DNA from: Gemmatimonadota bacterium
GTDB lineage: Bacteria > Latescibacterota > UBA2968 > GCA-2709665
Assembly: GCA_028873695.1 (NCBI GenBank)
Contig: JAPPNU010000008.1
Coordinates: 184,568 to 248,567 of the forward strand
Direction: 5' to 3'
Length of the DNA: 64,000 nucleotides
Below, piece after piece: positions 49,837 to 59,452 of this stretch; position 1 is the first letter of the stretch; each line of letters begins with the position of its first letter. Made by a program: the position numbers and the translations under genes. Below the pieces are notes generated by a model that worked only from the letters and a program-made list of their open reading frames with translations, was not told the DNA's origin and did not search any database.

Positions 49837-50145
49837 GTGCCAGCACAGAAAATTCGTATACGAATGAAGGCTTACGATCACAACGCTCTCGATCGGTCCG
49901 TCGACGAAATAGTGCGGACGGCAAAACGGACCGGGGCGCTGATTTCCGGCCCTATCCCGTTGCCCACCAAGCGGTCGTTGTATACGGTGCTTCGGGGCCC
50001 CAACGTCGACAAGAAGTCCCGGGAGCAGTTCGAGACCCGGATACATAAACGCTTAATCGATATTCACAACTCGACCCCGCAGACGGTAGATGCTTTGATG
50101 AAACTGGATCTGCCGGCGGGGATCGACATCGAAATCAAGGCGTAG
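49837..50145 (+). CDS. rpsJ: 30S ribosomal protein S10
   Basis: A 102-aa protein beginning at GTG 49837 (GGAGGGG just upstream): [20 protein letters not shown] and [29 protein letters not shown], the S10 hallmark. Besides its ribosomal role, S10 (NusE) works with NusG. First gene of the S10 series, with tuf 16 bases upstream. Confidence 0.95.
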   Translation: MPAQKIRIRMKAYDHNALDRSVDEIVRTAKRTGALISGPIPLPTKRSLYTVLRGPNVDKKSREQFETRIHKRLIDIHNSTPQTVDALMKLDLPAGIDIEIKA

Positions 50146-50149
50146 CGCC

Positions 50150-50776
50150 GTGTTGGGATTGATCGGAAAAAAAGTTGGGATGACGCAGGTGTACGACGAG
50201 GACGACAACCTCGTCCCCGTTACCGTGGTGGAGGCGGGACCCTGCCCGGTCGTTCAGGTCAAGGACGATGGGTCGGACGGATACCACGCGTTGAAGCTGT
50301 GCTTCGGCGCCACTTCAGAACGGCGTCTGACGCGTCCGCACATTGGCGTTCTGAAGGCGTCCGGAGCAGGCCCGCATCGTATCCTGAGGGAGTTTCGGGT
50401 AGCCGATATTTCGGAGTACGAGGTCGGTCAGGTCCTTGATTCCGGCATATTCGTAACCGGTGAATACGTCTCCGTAACCGGTCGCACCAAGGGAAAGGGC
50501 TTTCAGGGCGGCGTCAAGAGGCATCATTTCAAGGGCGGCCCGAAGACTCACGGTCAGTCCGACCGGCATCGGGCGCCGGGCTCCATCGGTCAGAGTTCCG
50601 ATCCGTCCCGTGTGTTCAAAGGGATGCGGATGGCGGGCCATATGGGTCACCGCCGGGAGACCGTAAAAGGGCTGATGGTCGTCCGTGTGGACAAGGAACG
50701 CAACCTGTTGCTGCTCAAAGGAGCCGTGCCGGGCCCCAATGGCGGCATCGTGAAGGTTCAGAAGCAACGTAATTAA
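50150..50776 (+). CDS. rplC: 50S ribosomal protein L3
   Basis: A 208-aa protein that starts at GTG 50150 (MLGLIGKKVGMTQVYDEDD) and contains GTGKGKGFQG-type motif KGKGFQGGVKRHHFKGGPKTHG, which reaches the peptidyl-transferase centre. The QSSDPSRVFKGMRMAGHMG block is also typical. Confidence 0.95.
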   Translation: MLGLIGKKVGMTQVYDEDDNLVPVTVVEAGPCPVVQVKDDGSDGYHALKLCFGATSERRLTRPHIGVLKASGAGPHRILREFRVADISEYEVGQVLDSGIFVTGEYVSVTGRTKGKGFQGGVKRHHFKGGPKTHGQSDRHRAPGSIGQSSDPSRVFKGMRMAGHMGHRRETVKGLMVVRVDKERNLLLLKGAVPGPNGGIVKVQKQRN

Positions 50777-50793
50777 CAGGAACAGAACGAGTT

Positions 50794-51426
50794 ATGGCGT
50801 CAGTACATGTTACAGACCTCCGGGGTGAAGTCGTTGGATCCGTCGACCTCCCGGAGACGATCTTCGGAATCGAACCGTCTCACCATGCCATCTATCATAC
50901 GGTAAAGTCATATCTGACGAACCAGCGTCAGGGCAACGCCCATTCCATGACCCGCGCTGAAGTCCGGCGAAGCAAGAGGAAGATGTACCGGCAAAAGGGA
51001 ACCGGACGAGCGAGAGCAGGCACGGCGTCGTCTCCGATCCGCGTCGGAGGCGGCGTTGCACACGGCCCGAGGCCGCGGGAGCTGAACGAACGCGTGCCGA
51101 AAAAAGTGAGGCGGCTCGCATTGAAATCGGCGTTTTCCCTTAAGGTCCCCGACGGCGCGATCAGAGTGGTGGAAGACTTCACGTTGGACGCGCCCAGAAC
51201 GAAACGCGTGGCGGACCTGACGCGGGCCATGGAAATCGACGATCGAAAGGTTCTGCTTCTCACACCGGAAGCCGCTCCGAATATCCTGAAATCCTGCCGG
51301 AATCTGTCCGGCGTCCACGTGTTGCCGGTGGCCCAGGTCTCGACGTACGACGTCGTCAACGCCGATGCGGTCGTCTTCACAACGGAATCCCTGGGCCGGC
51401 TGCAGGATATCTGGGGGTCGGCATGA
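50794..51426 (+). CDS. rplD: 50S ribosomal protein L4
   Basis: A 210-aa protein. The exit-tunnel loop is visible: [20 protein letters not shown] and then [31 protein letters not shown]. In E. coli L4 represses the S10 operon; no leader structure for that was recognised here. It overlaps rplW by four bases. Confidence 0.94.
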   Translation: MASVHVTDLRGEVVGSVDLPETIFGIEPSHHAIYHTVKSYLTNQRQGNAHSMTRAEVRRSKRKMYRQKGTGRARAGTASSPIRVGGGVAHGPRPRELNERVPKKVRRLALKSAFSLKVPDGAIRVVEDFTLDAPRTKRVADLTRAMEIDDRKVLLLTPEAAPNILKSCRNLSGVHVLPVAQVSTYDVVNADAVVFTTESLGRLQDIWGSA

Positions 51427-51716
51427 AGAAAGACATCAGAGAAGTCATTCGCAGGCCGCTGATTACCGAACGTGCATCCGAACTTCAGGAAGATCACAAC
51501 AAGTTCGTTTTTGAAGTTCGCGTCGATGCCAACAAGCTGGAAATCAAGAAAGCCGCTGAAACGTTGTTCGATGTAAGGGTACTCAGCGTCAATACGTCGA
51601 CTGTCGCGGGAAAGCTGAAGAGAATGGGGCGGTTTCAAGGCCGCCGGGCAGCCTGGAAGAAGGCGATTGTCACCCTTGCGTCCGGCGACGCCATCGACTT
51701 TTTCGGAGAGTCCTGA
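51423..51716 (+). CDS. rplW: 50S ribosomal protein L23
   Basis: A 97-aa protein with the family start [14 protein letters not shown], then [34 protein letters not shown]23 lies at the tunnel exit and docks trigger factor and SRP. Its ATG overlaps the rplD stop (ATGA). Confidence 0.94.
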   Translation: MKKDIREVIRRPLITERASELQEDHNKFVFEVRVDANKLEIKKAAETLFDVRVLSVNTSTVAGKLKRMGRFQGRRAAWKKAIVTLASGDAIDFFGES

Positions 51717-51719
51717 TCA

Positions 51720-52550
51720 ATGCCGGTTAAATCGTTCCGACCGTTTACGCCATCGCTGCGGTTCAAGACCGTCGCCTCGTTTGAGGAAATTACCCGGTCC
51801 GAGCCCGAGAAGTCGCTTGTCGAGGCGAACAGGAAGAGCGGTGGACGAAACAATATGGGCCGCATCACGAGCCGGCGGCGCGGCGGTGGACATCGCCGGC
51901 ACTACCGGGTCATTGATTTCAAACGCAACAAACTCGGTGTTCCGGCCAGTGTATTCTCGATTGAGTACGATCCGAATCGCTCCGCGAGAATCGCGTTGCT
52001 CCACTACGCGGACGGTGAGAAGCGGTACATTCTCGCGCCTTCGGGTCTCAAGGTTGGCGCCCGGGTCGTATCCGGCACCGACGCCGACGTACGGCCCGGC
52101 AATGCGCTGCCTCTGGAAAACATCCCCCAGGGAACCCACGTACATAATGTCGAGTTACAGCCGGGCAAGGGCGGACAACTGGGCCGGTCGGCCGGCGCCG
52201 AAATTCAAATCATGGCCAAAGAAGGCGACTTCGCCCAACTCCGCATGCCTTCCGGCGAGGTCCGCATGGTACCCGTCGCGTGCTATGCCACGGTCGGCCA
52301 GGTGGGGAACCAGGAACACGAAAACGTGGTTCTGGGCAAAGCGGGTCGCAACCGGTGGCTCGGAAAACGGCCGTCCGTCAGGGGTGTTGCCATGAATCCT
52401 GTCGATCACCCGCACGGAGGCGGGGAAGGACGCGCCTCGGGCGGCGGACATCCGGTGACGCCCTGGGGCATGCCCACGAAGGGATACAAGACGAGAAAAC
52501 GCAAGAAACAGTCCAACAAACTCATCGTGAGAAGAAAGAGCAAGAGATAG
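51720..52550 (+). CDS. rplB: 50S ribosomal protein L2
   Basis: A 276-aa protein of normal length, with [14 protein letters not shown] at the start, [17 protein letters not shown], and the peptidyl-transferase-proximal [21 protein letters not shown] including the essential His. The C-terminus is strongly basic. It starts three bases after rplW. Confidence 0.95.
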   Translation: MPVKSFRPFTPSLRFKTVASFEEITRSEPEKSLVEANRKSGGRNNMGRITSRRRGGGHRRHYRVIDFKRNKLGVPASVFSIEYDPNRSARIALLHYADGEKRYILAPSGLKVGARVVSGTDADVRPGNALPLENIPQGTHVHNVELQPGKGGQLGRSAGAEIQIMAKEGDFAQLRMPSGEVRMVPVACYATVGQVGNQEHENVVLGKAGRNRWLGKRPSVRGVAMNPVDHPHGGGEGRASGGGHPVTPWGMPTKGYKTRKRKKQSNKLIVRRKSKR

Positions 52551-52631
52551 CGGTTCGTTGTTGAAGCCGCTCCGCCGCCCGAAGGACAAATGGGTGCTTT
52601 CAACGGGCCGATAGGCCCCCGCGAGGAATAA

Positions 52632-52919
52632 ATGGCAAGGTCGCTGAAAAAAGGCCCCTACGTGGACCCGGGCCTGCTGGCGAAGATTGAGGGAATGAAC
52701 AAATCGGGCAATAAGCGCGTGATTCAGACATGGGCGCGCCGTTCGACCATTTCTCCGGATTTCGTCGGCCATACGCTGGCTGTGCACAACGGGAACAAGT
52801 TTATTCCCGTGTACATTACCGAGAATATGGTGGGACACAAACTGGGTGAGTTCGCCCCGACCCGTACTTTTCGAGGGCACACGGGTAGCCTCACTGAGCG
52901 TTCGACGGGGTTGAAGTAG
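52632..52919 (+). CDS. rpsS: 30S ribosomal protein S19
   Basis: A 95-aa protein: [20 protein letters not shown], then [29 protein letters not shown] and [18 protein letters not shown]. All S19 signature segments are present. The 81-base gap before it holds no recognised site. Confidence 0.95.
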   Translation: MARSLKKGPYVDPGLLAKIEGMNKSGNKRVIQTWARRSTISPDFVGHTLAVHNGNKFIPVYITENMVGHKLGEFAPTRTFRGHTGSLTERSTGLK

Positions 52920-52962
52920 GATCGCCGGGCCTTCGCGCCGGTTGCCCCCGTTTTTGCGGCAT

Positions 52963-52986
52963 CAGCCGGCGGGGCGGCTGCTTTTT
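52963..52986 (+). terminator. Weak terminator-like hairpin between rpsS and rplV
   Basis: CAGCC (52963-52967) pairs with GGCTG (52976-52980) around a G/C-rich loop and is followed by CTTTTT. Inside an operon that must be read through, it can only be an attenuator or a processing site. The stem is short. Confidence 0.3.
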
Positions 52987-53002
52987 CAGGAGAAGGATTT
53001 AA

Positions 53003-53344
53003 ATGACGGCCAGGGCAGTCTCCAAATACGTCAGGATTTCACCCAGAAAAGTACGACAGGTCGTTGATCTCGTTCGCGGCAAAGGGGTTGAAGAGGCGTT
53101 TCACATCCTACAGTTTACGCCCAAGAAGGCTGCCCGTTTCGTAGAGCGCACACTCCGGTCGGCGGTGGCCAACGCCGCCAGCAACGAAGCGTCCGCGGTC
53201 AGGGAAGAAGACCTTTACGTACAGGAGGCGTTCGTGAACGGCGCCATCGCCATGCGCCGGATCCGGCCCATGCCGCGTGGCGCGGCCGGGTTTATCCGAA
53301 AACGCTGCAGCCATATCACACTGGTCGTATCGGACGGCGACTGA
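53003..53344 (+). CDS. rplV: 50S ribosomal protein L22
   Basis: A 113-aa protein. It has SKYVRISPRKVRQVVDLVRGKGVEEA and the beta-hairpin tip that lines the exit tunnel (RRIRPMPRGAAGFIRKRCSHITLVV). SD GGAGAAGG precedes the ATG. Confidence 0.95.
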   Translation: MTARAVSKYVRISPRKVRQVVDLVRGKGVEEAFHILQFTPKKAARFVERTLRSAVANAASNEASAVREEDLYVQEAFVNGAIAMRRIRPMPRGAAGFIRKRCSHITLVVSDGD

Positions 53345-53362
53345 CCGTCGGGAGGGTTTCTT

Positions 53363-54019
53363 TTGGGCCAGAAAACACATCCAACAGGATTCCGACTGGG
53401 CATCGTTAAGGACTGGCGTTCACGCTGGTTTGCCGGAAGGGATTTTGCAGAACTGCTCAAGGAAGACTTGATGTTGCGGCGCTACATCCAGAGCAGACTG
53501 CAACGGGCAAGCGTGTCTCAGATCGAGATAGAGCGCGCGCCGAAACGCGTCACGATTTCGGTGCATACCGCGCGTCCGGGGATCGTAATCGGGCGAAAGG
53601 GGCAGGAGGTCGACAAGCTCAGAGACGAACTGAAACACATCACTGGAAAAGAGATATACATCAATATCCAGGAAATCAAGCGGCCTGAACTGAATGCGCA
53701 ACTGGTTGCCGACAACATCGCGCGTCAGTTGGAGCAACGCGTATCTTTTCGACGGGCGATGAAAAAGGCCATCGCTTCTGCGATGCGCATGGGCGCCGAC
53801 GGCATCAAGATTGTATGCGGCGGGCGTCTCAGCGGCGCGGAAATGGCGCGAATCGAGAAGTCGGAACCCGCCGGAAGAGTGCCCCTGCATACGCTTCGCG
53901 CCGATATCGACTATGCAACCTCCACGGCTTTTACAACCTCCGGCACGGTGGGAGTGAAAGTCTGGGTGTGTCACGGCGAGGTCGTGGAACGCCGGGCTCC
54001 AGGGGGGGCCGCGCAGTAA
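53363..54019 (+). CDS. rpsC: 30S ribosomal protein S3
   Basis: A 218-aa protein starting at TTG 53363 ([18 protein letters not shown]) after GGGAGGG. The KH domain [34 protein letters not shown] is intact, as is [31 protein letters not shown]. It lines the mRNA entry channel. Confidence 0.95.
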   Translation: MGQKTHPTGFRLGIVKDWRSRWFAGRDFAELLKEDLMLRRYIQSRLQRASVSQIEIERAPKRVTISVHTARPGIVIGRKGQEVDKLRDELKHITGKEIYINIQEIKRPELNAQLVADNIARQLEQRVSFRRAMKKAIASAMRMGADGIKIVCGGRLSGAEMARIEKSEPAGRVPLHTLRADIDYATSTAFTTSGTVGVKVWVCHGEVVERRAPGGAAQ

Positions 54020-54051
54020 GGGTAACTCAGGATCAGTAAGGATCAGACACC

Positions 54052-54471
54052 ATGTTGATGCCGAAAAGGGTCAAGTGGCGAAAACAGCAGCGTGGGCGTA
54101 TGCGGGGCATGGCGCACCGTGGAAGCAGGATTGCTTTCGGGGAATTCGCGCTCCAGGCCCTGGAACCCGCGTGGATCACCAGCCGGCAGATCGAGGCCGC
54201 CCGTGTGGCCATCACCCGCGCGCTCGGGCGCGGTGGAAAGGTGTGGATCCGGCTGTTTCCCGATAAACCGGTCACCATCAAGCCCGCCGAGACCCGGATG
54301 GGAAAGGGCAAGGGGAACCCCGAATACTGGGTAGCCGTCGTGAAGCCGGGACGCATCATGTTCGAAATCGACGGCGTTGAACGAGGAAGCGCCCGGGAAG
54401 CCATGCGAAAGGCCGGCCACAAGATGCCCATAAAGACCCGGTTTGTCGAACGCGGAGACAGCGAGGAATGA
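54052..54471 (+). CDS. rplP: 50S ribosomal protein L16
   Basis: A 139-aa protein: [51 protein letters not shown], then [22 protein letters not shown]. Contacts the A-site tRNA elbow. It overlaps rpmC by four bases (ATGA). Confidence 0.95.
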   Translation: MLMPKRVKWRKQQRGRMRGMAHRGSRIAFGEFALQALEPAWITSRQIEAARVAITRALGRGGKVWIRLFPDKPVTIKPAETRMGKGKGNPEYWVAVVKPGRIMFEIDGVERGSAREAMRKAGHKMPIKTRFVERGDSEE

Positions 54472-54713
54472 AAGCCAGCGAGATTCGTCAGATGACGCGG
54501 AGCGAGGTCGATGAGTTGCTTGGAGACAGGCTCGAGGAGTTGTCCAACTTGAGAATTCAGCTTGTCACGCAGCAGCTCGATAATCCGCTCCGGGTCAAAT
54601 CGGTCCGGCGGGATATCGCCCGGATCAGAACGGTATTGAGGGAGCGAACACCGGAACTGAACGCCTCTACCGGCGCAGCAGGCGCCGAGTCTTCCGGATC
54701 GGAAGGAAGTTAG
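54468..54713 (+). CDS. rpmC: 50S ribosomal protein L29
   Basis: An 81-aa helical protein ([60 protein letters not shown]). About 15 C-terminal residues extend beyond the usual 65 and are Ser/Ala/Gly-rich. It lies at the tunnel exit with L23. Confidence 0.93.
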   Translation: MKASEIRQMTRSEVDELLGDRLEELSNLRIQLVTQQLDNPLRVKSVRRDIARIRTVLRERTPELNASTGAAGAESSGSEGS

Positions 54714-54716
54714 ACT

Positions 54717-54983
54717 ATGGCACAATCCGTCGCGCGGGGACGTCGCAAGACCGTTGTGGGCCGGGTTCTGAGCAATCGGGCCAATAAGACAATCGTCGTG
54801 GAAGTCACGTGGCTTACCCCGCATCCGCTTTACGGCAAGGTAGTCCGGCGTCGTTCCAAATTCGCGGCGCACGACGAAAACAATACCGCAAACGCCGGCG
54901 ACACCGTTCTGATTATGGAGACCCGCCCGATCAGCAAGACCAAGCGGTGGCGTCTTGCCGAGATACTGGAAAAGGTCCAATAG
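54717..54983 (+). CDS. rpsQ: 30S ribosomal protein S17
   Basis: An 88-aa OB-fold protein: [41 protein letters not shown] and [21 protein letters not shown]. Starts three bases after rpmC and ends 13 bases before the rplN start. Confidence 0.95.
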   Translation: MAQSVARGRRKTVVGRVLSNRANKTIVVEVTWLTPHPLYGKVVRRRSKFAAHDENNTANAGDTVLIMETRPISKTKRWRLAEILEKVQ

Positions 54984-54996
54984 GGAGTATCGGAGG

Positions 54997-55365
54997 ATGG
55001 TTACGGAACAGACGGTATTGAACTGCGCCGACAACAGCGGCGCCCGAAAGATCATGTGTTTCAGGGTCCTGGGCGGGTCCCGCAGAAAATATGCCGGTCT
55101 GGGCGATACGATCGTGGTCGCAGTCAAAGACGCCCAGCCCAACAGCGCGGTAAAGAAGGGAGAAGTCGCGAGAGCGGTCATCGTTCGGACCAGGAAGGAG
55201 GCCCGACGTTCCGACGGCTCATACATTCGTTTCGACGACAACGCCGCGGTTCTGATCAATGCTGAGGGAGAACCCAGGGCAACACGGATCTTCGGCCCTG
55301 TCGCACGGGAACTGCGCGACAGGCGGTTCATGCGGATTGTTTCTCTCGCGGCGGAAGTGGTTTGA
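54997..55365 (+). CDS. rplN: 50S ribosomal protein L14
   Basis: A 122-aa protein starting at ATG 54997 (GGAGG directly upstream): [38 protein letters not shown] and [21 protein letters not shown]. Normal length; a longer frame from 54955 overlaps rpsQ without support. Confidence 0.95.
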   Translation: MVTEQTVLNCADNSGARKIMCFRVLGGSRRKYAGLGDTIVVAVKDAQPNSAVKKGEVARAVIVRTRKEARRSDGSYIRFDDNAAVLINAEGEPRATRIFGPVARELRDRRFMRIVSLAAEVV

Positions 55366-55393
55366 TTCTTTAGACGGTGAGGAGAGTCGAAAG

Positions 55394-55723
55394 GTGAAAA
55401 TGCATCTTCGCAAGGGGGACCAGGTCGAGGTCATCGGTGGTGTCGATGCAGGCAGGCGTGGACGCGTATTGAGAGTACTCCCGAAGAAGTCGCGTGCGCT
55501 GGTTGAAGGCGTGAACTTCATCAAACGTCATACGAGGCCGGGGCCCAAGAACCAGCAGGGCGGCATCATCGAGAAAGAGGCTCCCATACATGTCTCCAAT
55601 CTCATGCTGATCGATCCACAGACCGACGAACCCACGAGGATACGCAGGCAGAGACTTGAGAACGGCGTACGGATACGGCTTTCGGTCAAAAGCGGCGAAC
55701 AGATTACCGAAGCGAGCTCATAG
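55394..55723 (+). CDS. rplX: 50S ribosomal protein L24
   Basis: A 109-aa KOW-domain protein read from GTG 55394: [41 protein letters not shown], then [22 protein letters not shown]. An ATG at 55400 is an alternative. L24 starts 50S assembly and sits near the tunnel exit. Confidence 0.93.
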   Translation: MKMHLRKGDQVEVIGGVDAGRRGRVLRVLPKKSRALVEGVNFIKRHTRPGPKNQQGGIIEKEAPIHVSNLMLIDPQTDEPTRIRRQRLENGVRIRLSVKSGEQITEASS

Positions 55724-55733
55724 CGAGGATTGG

Positions 55734-56288
55734 ATGGCTGCGCGACTGCGAGAAATCTACAACAACGAGATCGTCCCTGCGATGGTTTCGCATTTCGCCT
55801 ACAAGAACAGGATGCAGGTGCCCAGGATCGAGAAGATCGTCCTGAACATGGGACTGGGTGAGGCCGTCCAGAATCCAAAGGCGATCGACAGCGCCATCGC
55901 GGATCTGTCCACCATAGCGGGGCAGCGTCCGTCGGTACGAAGGGCCAAGAAATCCGTCTCGAATTTCAAACTGCGCGAGGGTACGCCCGTCGGGTGCGCG
56001 GTCACGCTGCGACGCGACCGGATGTACGAGTTTCTCGACCGGTTTTTCGCCTTTGCCATACCACGCACCCGTGATTTCAGGGGGTTGTCCCCAAACGCCT
56101 TCGACGGCAGGGGGAACTATACAGTGGGGGTTCGGGAGCAGATCATCTTTCCAGAGATCAACTACGATGAAATCGATCAGGTCAGGGGCCTGGACGTAAC
56201 CATTGTGACCACGGCCGGGACCGACGAAGAAGCGTTTGAATTGCTCAGGCGCTTCGGCATGCCCTTCCAGACCGCCGAAGCGGCCTGA
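55734..56288 (+). CDS. rplE: 50S ribosomal protein L5
   Basis: A 184-aa protein: [45 protein letters not shown] and [35 protein letters not shown]. It binds 5S rRNA. The ATG at 55734 follows GAGGATTGG; a longer frame into rplX is not real. Confidence 0.95.
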   Translation: MAARLREIYNNEIVPAMVSHFAYKNRMQVPRIEKIVLNMGLGEAVQNPKAIDSAIADLSTIAGQRPSVRRAKKSVSNFKLREGTPVGCAVTLRRDRMYEFLDRFFAFAIPRTRDFRGLSPNAFDGRGNYTVGVREQIIFPEINYDEIDQVRGLDVTIVTTAGTDEEAFELLRRFGMPFQTAEAA

Positions 56289-56310
56289 TTCCAGGAAAGT
56301 GAGCGTACTT

Positions 56311-56496
56311 GTGGCGAAAAAGACGTTGATTGTAAAAGCAAACAGGAAACCGAAGTTTGCGGTTCGCCGGTATAATCGTTGCCATCGCTGCGGACGCCCC
56401 AGAGGCTACATGAGGCAGTTCGGGATCTGCAGGATCTGTTTCAGAGAACTGGCGTTGCTGGGTGAGATACCCGGAGTCGCGAAGGCGAGTTGGTAG
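56311..56496 (+). CDS. rpsN: 30S ribosomal protein S14, type Z
   Basis: A 61-aa zinc form of S14, starting at GTG 56311 ([21 protein letters not shown]). The four cysteines C24, C27, C40 and C43 (CHRCG and CRIC) make the zinc site. [17 protein letters not shown] is the S14 core. This short type is the ancestral form. Confidence 0.93.
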   Translation: MAKKTLIVKANRKPKFAVRRYNRCHRCGRPRGYMRQFGICRICFRELALLGEIPGVAKASW

Positions 56497-56527
56497 GAGC
56501 CCCGACAGACAGGAGGCGGTTGGCCAT

Positions 56528-56926
56528 ATGAGTATGAGCGATCCGATTGCGGATATGCTGACCCGTATTCGGAATGCAGCCGGCGCCGGGCACCGGAAGG
56601 TGGACATTCCGGGTTCCCGGTTGAAAACCGAAATTGCCCGGATTATGAAGTCAAGCGGGTTCATCCACAACTACGCCTGCGTGGAGGATAACCGGCAGGG
56701 ATACATCCGCCTGTACCTCAAGTACAGTTTGGACGACGAGAGCGCCATACAGGGCCTGGACCGCGTCAGCCGGCCGGGGTTGCGCCGTTACGTCCGTGTC
56801 GGAGAAATACCCAGCGTTCTCAACGGCCTTGGCGTGGCGATACTTTCCACTCCACAGGGAATACTGACCGATAGCGAGGCACGAAGGGCCGGGGTTGGCG
56901 GCGAGGTCCTCTGCCACCTCTGGTAA
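56528..56926 (+). CDS. rpsH: 30S ribosomal protein S8
   Basis: A 132-aa protein: MSMSDPIADMLTRIRNAAGAGH, then IPGSRLKTEIARIMKSSGFI and GLGVAILSTPQGILTDSEARRAGVGGEVLCHLW. Binds 16S helix 21; in E. coli it represses the spc operon. SD GGAGG lies before the ATG. Confidence 0.95.
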   Translation: MSMSDPIADMLTRIRNAAGAGHRKVDIPGSRLKTEIARIMKSSGFIHNYACVEDNRQGYIRLYLKYSLDDESAIQGLDRVSRPGLRRYVRVGEIPSVLNGLGVAILSTPQGILTDSEARRAGVGGEVLCHLW

Positions 56927-56942
56927 ACCGGGAGGAGTCCAG

Positions 56943-57509
56943 GTGTCACGTGTTGGAATGCAGCCGATTGACGTACCGGACGGCGTTCAGGTGCGGGTGG
57001 AGACAGACGGGGTGCAGGTGAAGGGCGGCAAGGGCGAACTGTCCGTGAGGGTCCATCCGCTGACCCGGGTCCGACAGGAAGACGGTGCGATCCGGGTTAC
57101 GGTAGAGGATGTTGAAGACAGAGAGTCGAAAGCCGTGTGGGGCCTGACGCGGGCGTTGTTGGCCAATGCGGTTGAAGGCGTGCGCAACGGATTTGAGAAG
57201 CGCCTGGTCGTCGTGGGTGTGGGGTACCGGGCTGAAATGAAGGGCAGGAATCTGGACTTACAGGTCGGCTTCAGTCATCCCGTGATCATCGAACCCCTGG
57301 AAGGTATTGAAATAGGTGTCGAACCCGCCCCGGCCGAAATCGATACGGCCCAGGCCTCGATTGTTGTTCGGGGCGCGAATAAGGAACTGGTGGGGCAGGT
57401 GGCTGCGGACATTCGCAAAGTCCGTCCCCCCGAGCCGTACAAGGGTAAGGGGATTCGGTACTTTAACGAGTACGTGCGGCGCAAGGCCGGCAAGGCCGCC
57501 GTAACCTAA
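56943..57509 (+). CDS. rplF: 50S ribosomal protein L6
   Basis: A 188-aa protein from GTG 56943: SRVGMQPIDVPDGVQV, then two L6 domains, ending ADIRKVRPPEPYKGKGIRYFNEYVRRKAGK, the family signature. The MITE-like element copy A3 starts on the base after its TAA stop. Confidence 0.95.
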   Translation: MSRVGMQPIDVPDGVQVRVETDGVQVKGGKGELSVRVHPLTRVRQEDGAIRVTVEDVEDRESKAVWGLTRALLANAVEGVRNGFEKRLVVVGVGYRAEMKGRNLDLQVGFSHPVIIEPLEGIEIGVEPAPAEIDTAQASIVVRGANKELVGQVAADIRKVRPPEPYKGKGIRYFNEYVRRKAGKAAVT

Positions 57510-57669
57510 CAGCCCGTTGAAAAAGCCCATCCGGGCTGCGGCCGGCCCTTGCGGTCGAAATACTGCGTTGCACTCCCTCGCCGAATCGAGGGATGGGACT
57601 CGGTCGCGCGCCTTGTCTTCGACCACAATGGCTCGGCCTCGCCTGAAGAGCGACTTTATCAACGGACTG
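57510..57669 (+). repeat. MITE-like element family A, copy 3 (160 bp)
   Basis: It starts CAGCCCGTTGAAAAAG on the first base after the rplF stop and ends CTTTATCAACGGACTG. It is nearly identical in sequence and length to copy 2 at 35551, including the block GACCACAATGGCTCGGCCTC. It separates rplF from rplR, which are usually almost adjacent, and leaves about 20 bases to the rplR start. Confidence 0.9.
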
Positions 57670-57690
57670 GTAGACACGGAGCGGACGTTA

Positions 57691-58059
57691 ATGGCAAACC
57701 CACAGATCCGGAAGGCCAGGCTGCGACTGCGCCGCCGGTTACGGATTCGGAAAAAGATCCGCGGTACGCCCGGGCGACCCCGGTTGGCGGTGAGCAGAAG
57801 CCTGAACCACATTGAAGTGCAACTGATCGACGACACGACCGGGCGTTCCCTGCTTGGACTGTCGAGTAATTCCCGGGAAATCCGGGACACGCTCTCGGGC
57901 AACAAGAGCCAGAAGGGCCGTGAGGTGGGCCTTGCCCTGGCAGCCAGGGCCCTGGAAGCCGGGATCAAGACTGTTGTATTCGACCGGGGCGGCCGCCTGT
58001 ATCATGGCCGCATCAAGGCATTGGCGGACGGAGCGAGAGAAGGCGGCCTGATGTTTTAG
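57691..58059 (+). CDS. rplR: 50S ribosomal protein L18
   Basis: A 122-aa protein starting MANPQIRKARLRLRRRLRIR at ATG 57691; it contains GTPGRPRLAVSRSLNHIEVQLIDD and AARALEAGIKTVVFDRGGRLYHGRIKALADGAREGGL. It binds 5S rRNA with L5. The longer frame from 57517 is translated repeat. Confidence 0.95.
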   Translation: MANPQIRKARLRLRRRLRIRKKIRGTPGRPRLAVSRSLNHIEVQLIDDTTGRSLLGLSSNSREIRDTLSGNKSQKGREVGLALAARALEAGIKTVVFDRGGRLYHGRIKALADGAREGGLMF

Positions 58060-58176
58060 TCTGGCTGTCGCGTTCTGTCCCGGAAGTGAGTCGCCGGACC
58101 ATCGGGACGGGATGAGTCGGAGGGAGAATGGCGAGGTATTCTGGGGACAGGATTCCAGATTCAAAGGAGTACCCAT

Positions 58177-58692
58177 TTGAAACGAATAGATTCTACCGGA
58201 TTGGACCTGACCGAAATCGTAATCAATAACAGTCTCAAGAGGGTGTCCCACGTTCGCAAGGGCGGCCGTCGGTTTGCTTTCAACGTGATGGTGGTCGTCG
58301 GAGACCGTCAGGGTCACGTCGGCGCCGGAATGGGCAAGGCGGGAGAGGTAGCCGAAGCCATCCGCAAAGCAACCGAAAACGCAAAGAAGGAACTGGTACG
58401 AATACCGTTAATCAGCGGAACACTGCCCCATGAGATCATCGGCGTCTTTGGCGCTTCACGTGTACTGCTGCGGCCCGCAGCTCCGGGAACCGGTGTGATC
58501 GCCGGCGGGGGCATTCGAGCGGTACTGGAACTGGCAGGCGTGCAGAACGTGCTGACCAAATCATTGGGGTCGCAGAATACCCACAATACCGTGAAGGCAA
58601 CGCTTCAGGGCCTGTCCAGTCTCCGGGACGCGCGGGCGTTTGCACGGTTACGGAACGTCGATGAGGCGGAGTTGACTGGCGCCCGGGAGTAA
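58177..58692 (+). CDS. rpsE: 30S ribosomal protein S5
   Basis: A 171-aa protein starting at TTG 58177 after AAAGGAGT. The dsRBD-like part reads [43 protein letters not shown], then [43 protein letters not shown]. The 117-base gap before it contains a possible stem GTCCCG/CGGGAC (58077-58107) and no gene. Confidence 0.94.
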   Translation: MKRIDSTGLDLTEIVINNSLKRVSHVRKGGRRFAFNVMVVVGDRQGHVGAGMGKAGEVAEAIRKATENAKKELVRIPLISGTLPHEIIGVFGASRVLLRPAAPGTGVIAGGGIRAVLELAGVQNVLTKSLGSQNTHNTVKATLQGLSSLRDARAFARLRNVDEAELTGARE

Positions 58693-58698
58693 CGCGGT

Positions 58699-58896
58699 AT
58701 GGCACACGACGGCGGAAGGCTGAAGATCACCCAGGTACGCAGTTCGATATCCAGAAATGAAAAGCAGCGGCGTACGCTCGCCGCTCTCGGAATACGCCGT
58801 ATTCGACATAGTGTGGTCCACGACGACACGGTGCAGATCCGCGGTATGGTCAACGCGGTTGCACACCTTGTGGAGGTGGAACCGGAAGACGGCTGA
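58699..58896 (+). CDS. rpmD: 50S ribosomal protein L30
   Basis: A 65-aa protein: [54 protein letters not shown], the full L30 pattern. It lies six bases after rpsE. Some lineages lack L30; it is kept here. Confidence 0.93.
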   Translation: MAHDGGRLKITQVRSSISRNEKQRRTLAALGIRRIRHSVVHDDTVQIRGMVNAVAHLVEVEPEDG

Positions 58897-58972
58897 TTCC
58901 GGGGGTTGCATCTTTGCAGGGCCGGGCCGAAGGAACCGGGGTCTACTTCCCTCAAGTATAAGGGTCACGAAA

Positions 58973-59434
58973 ATGAAACCGGGAAAGCTCAAGTCTCCCG
59001 CGGGCGCCGTCAAGAGCCGCAAACGGCTGGGATGCGGCGTTGGTTCCGGGTGCGGCAAGACGAGCGGGAAAGGGCACAAGGGCCAGAAGTCGCGTTCCGG
59101 CGCGAAGATCAGGCCGTGGTTCGAAGGCGGGCAGATGCCGCTGCAGCGCAGGTTGCCCAAAGTCGGATTCAATAGTCCTCAGAAGGTCGTCTATCAGGTT
59201 GTTAATCTGGACGATATAGCGAGGCGGGGGTTGTCCGGCGAAGTGACCCCCGAACATCTGAAGCAGACGGGTCTGATACGGTCAACCCGGCGGCCCGTGA
59301 AGATTCTGGGACGTGGTGAGATCTCCGATGCCATGCAGGTTCAGGCACACGCAGTATCTCGATCGGCCAGGGGGAAGATCGAAGCGGCTGGAGGCAGCGT
59401 CAGCCTGATGGACGCCGGATCCGGGGCGGGTTAA
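58973..59434 (+). CDS. rplO: 50S ribosomal protein L15
   Basis: A 153-aa protein starting at ATG 58973: KSRKRLGCGVGSGCGKTSGKGHKGQKSRSG, then FEGGQMPLQRRLPKVGF. The Gly-rich N-terminus threads through rRNA. A longer frame from 58757 overlaps rpmD without support. Confidence 0.94.
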   Translation: MKPGKLKSPAGAVKSRKRLGCGVGSGCGKTSGKGHKGQKSRSGAKIRPWFEGGQMPLQRRLPKVGFNSPQKVVYQVVNLDDIARRGLSGEVTPEHLKQTGLIRSTRRPVKILGRGEISDAMQVQAHAVSRSARGKIEAAGGSVSLMDAGSGAG

Positions 59435-59452
59435 TTCGTAGAGGAGGCGGTG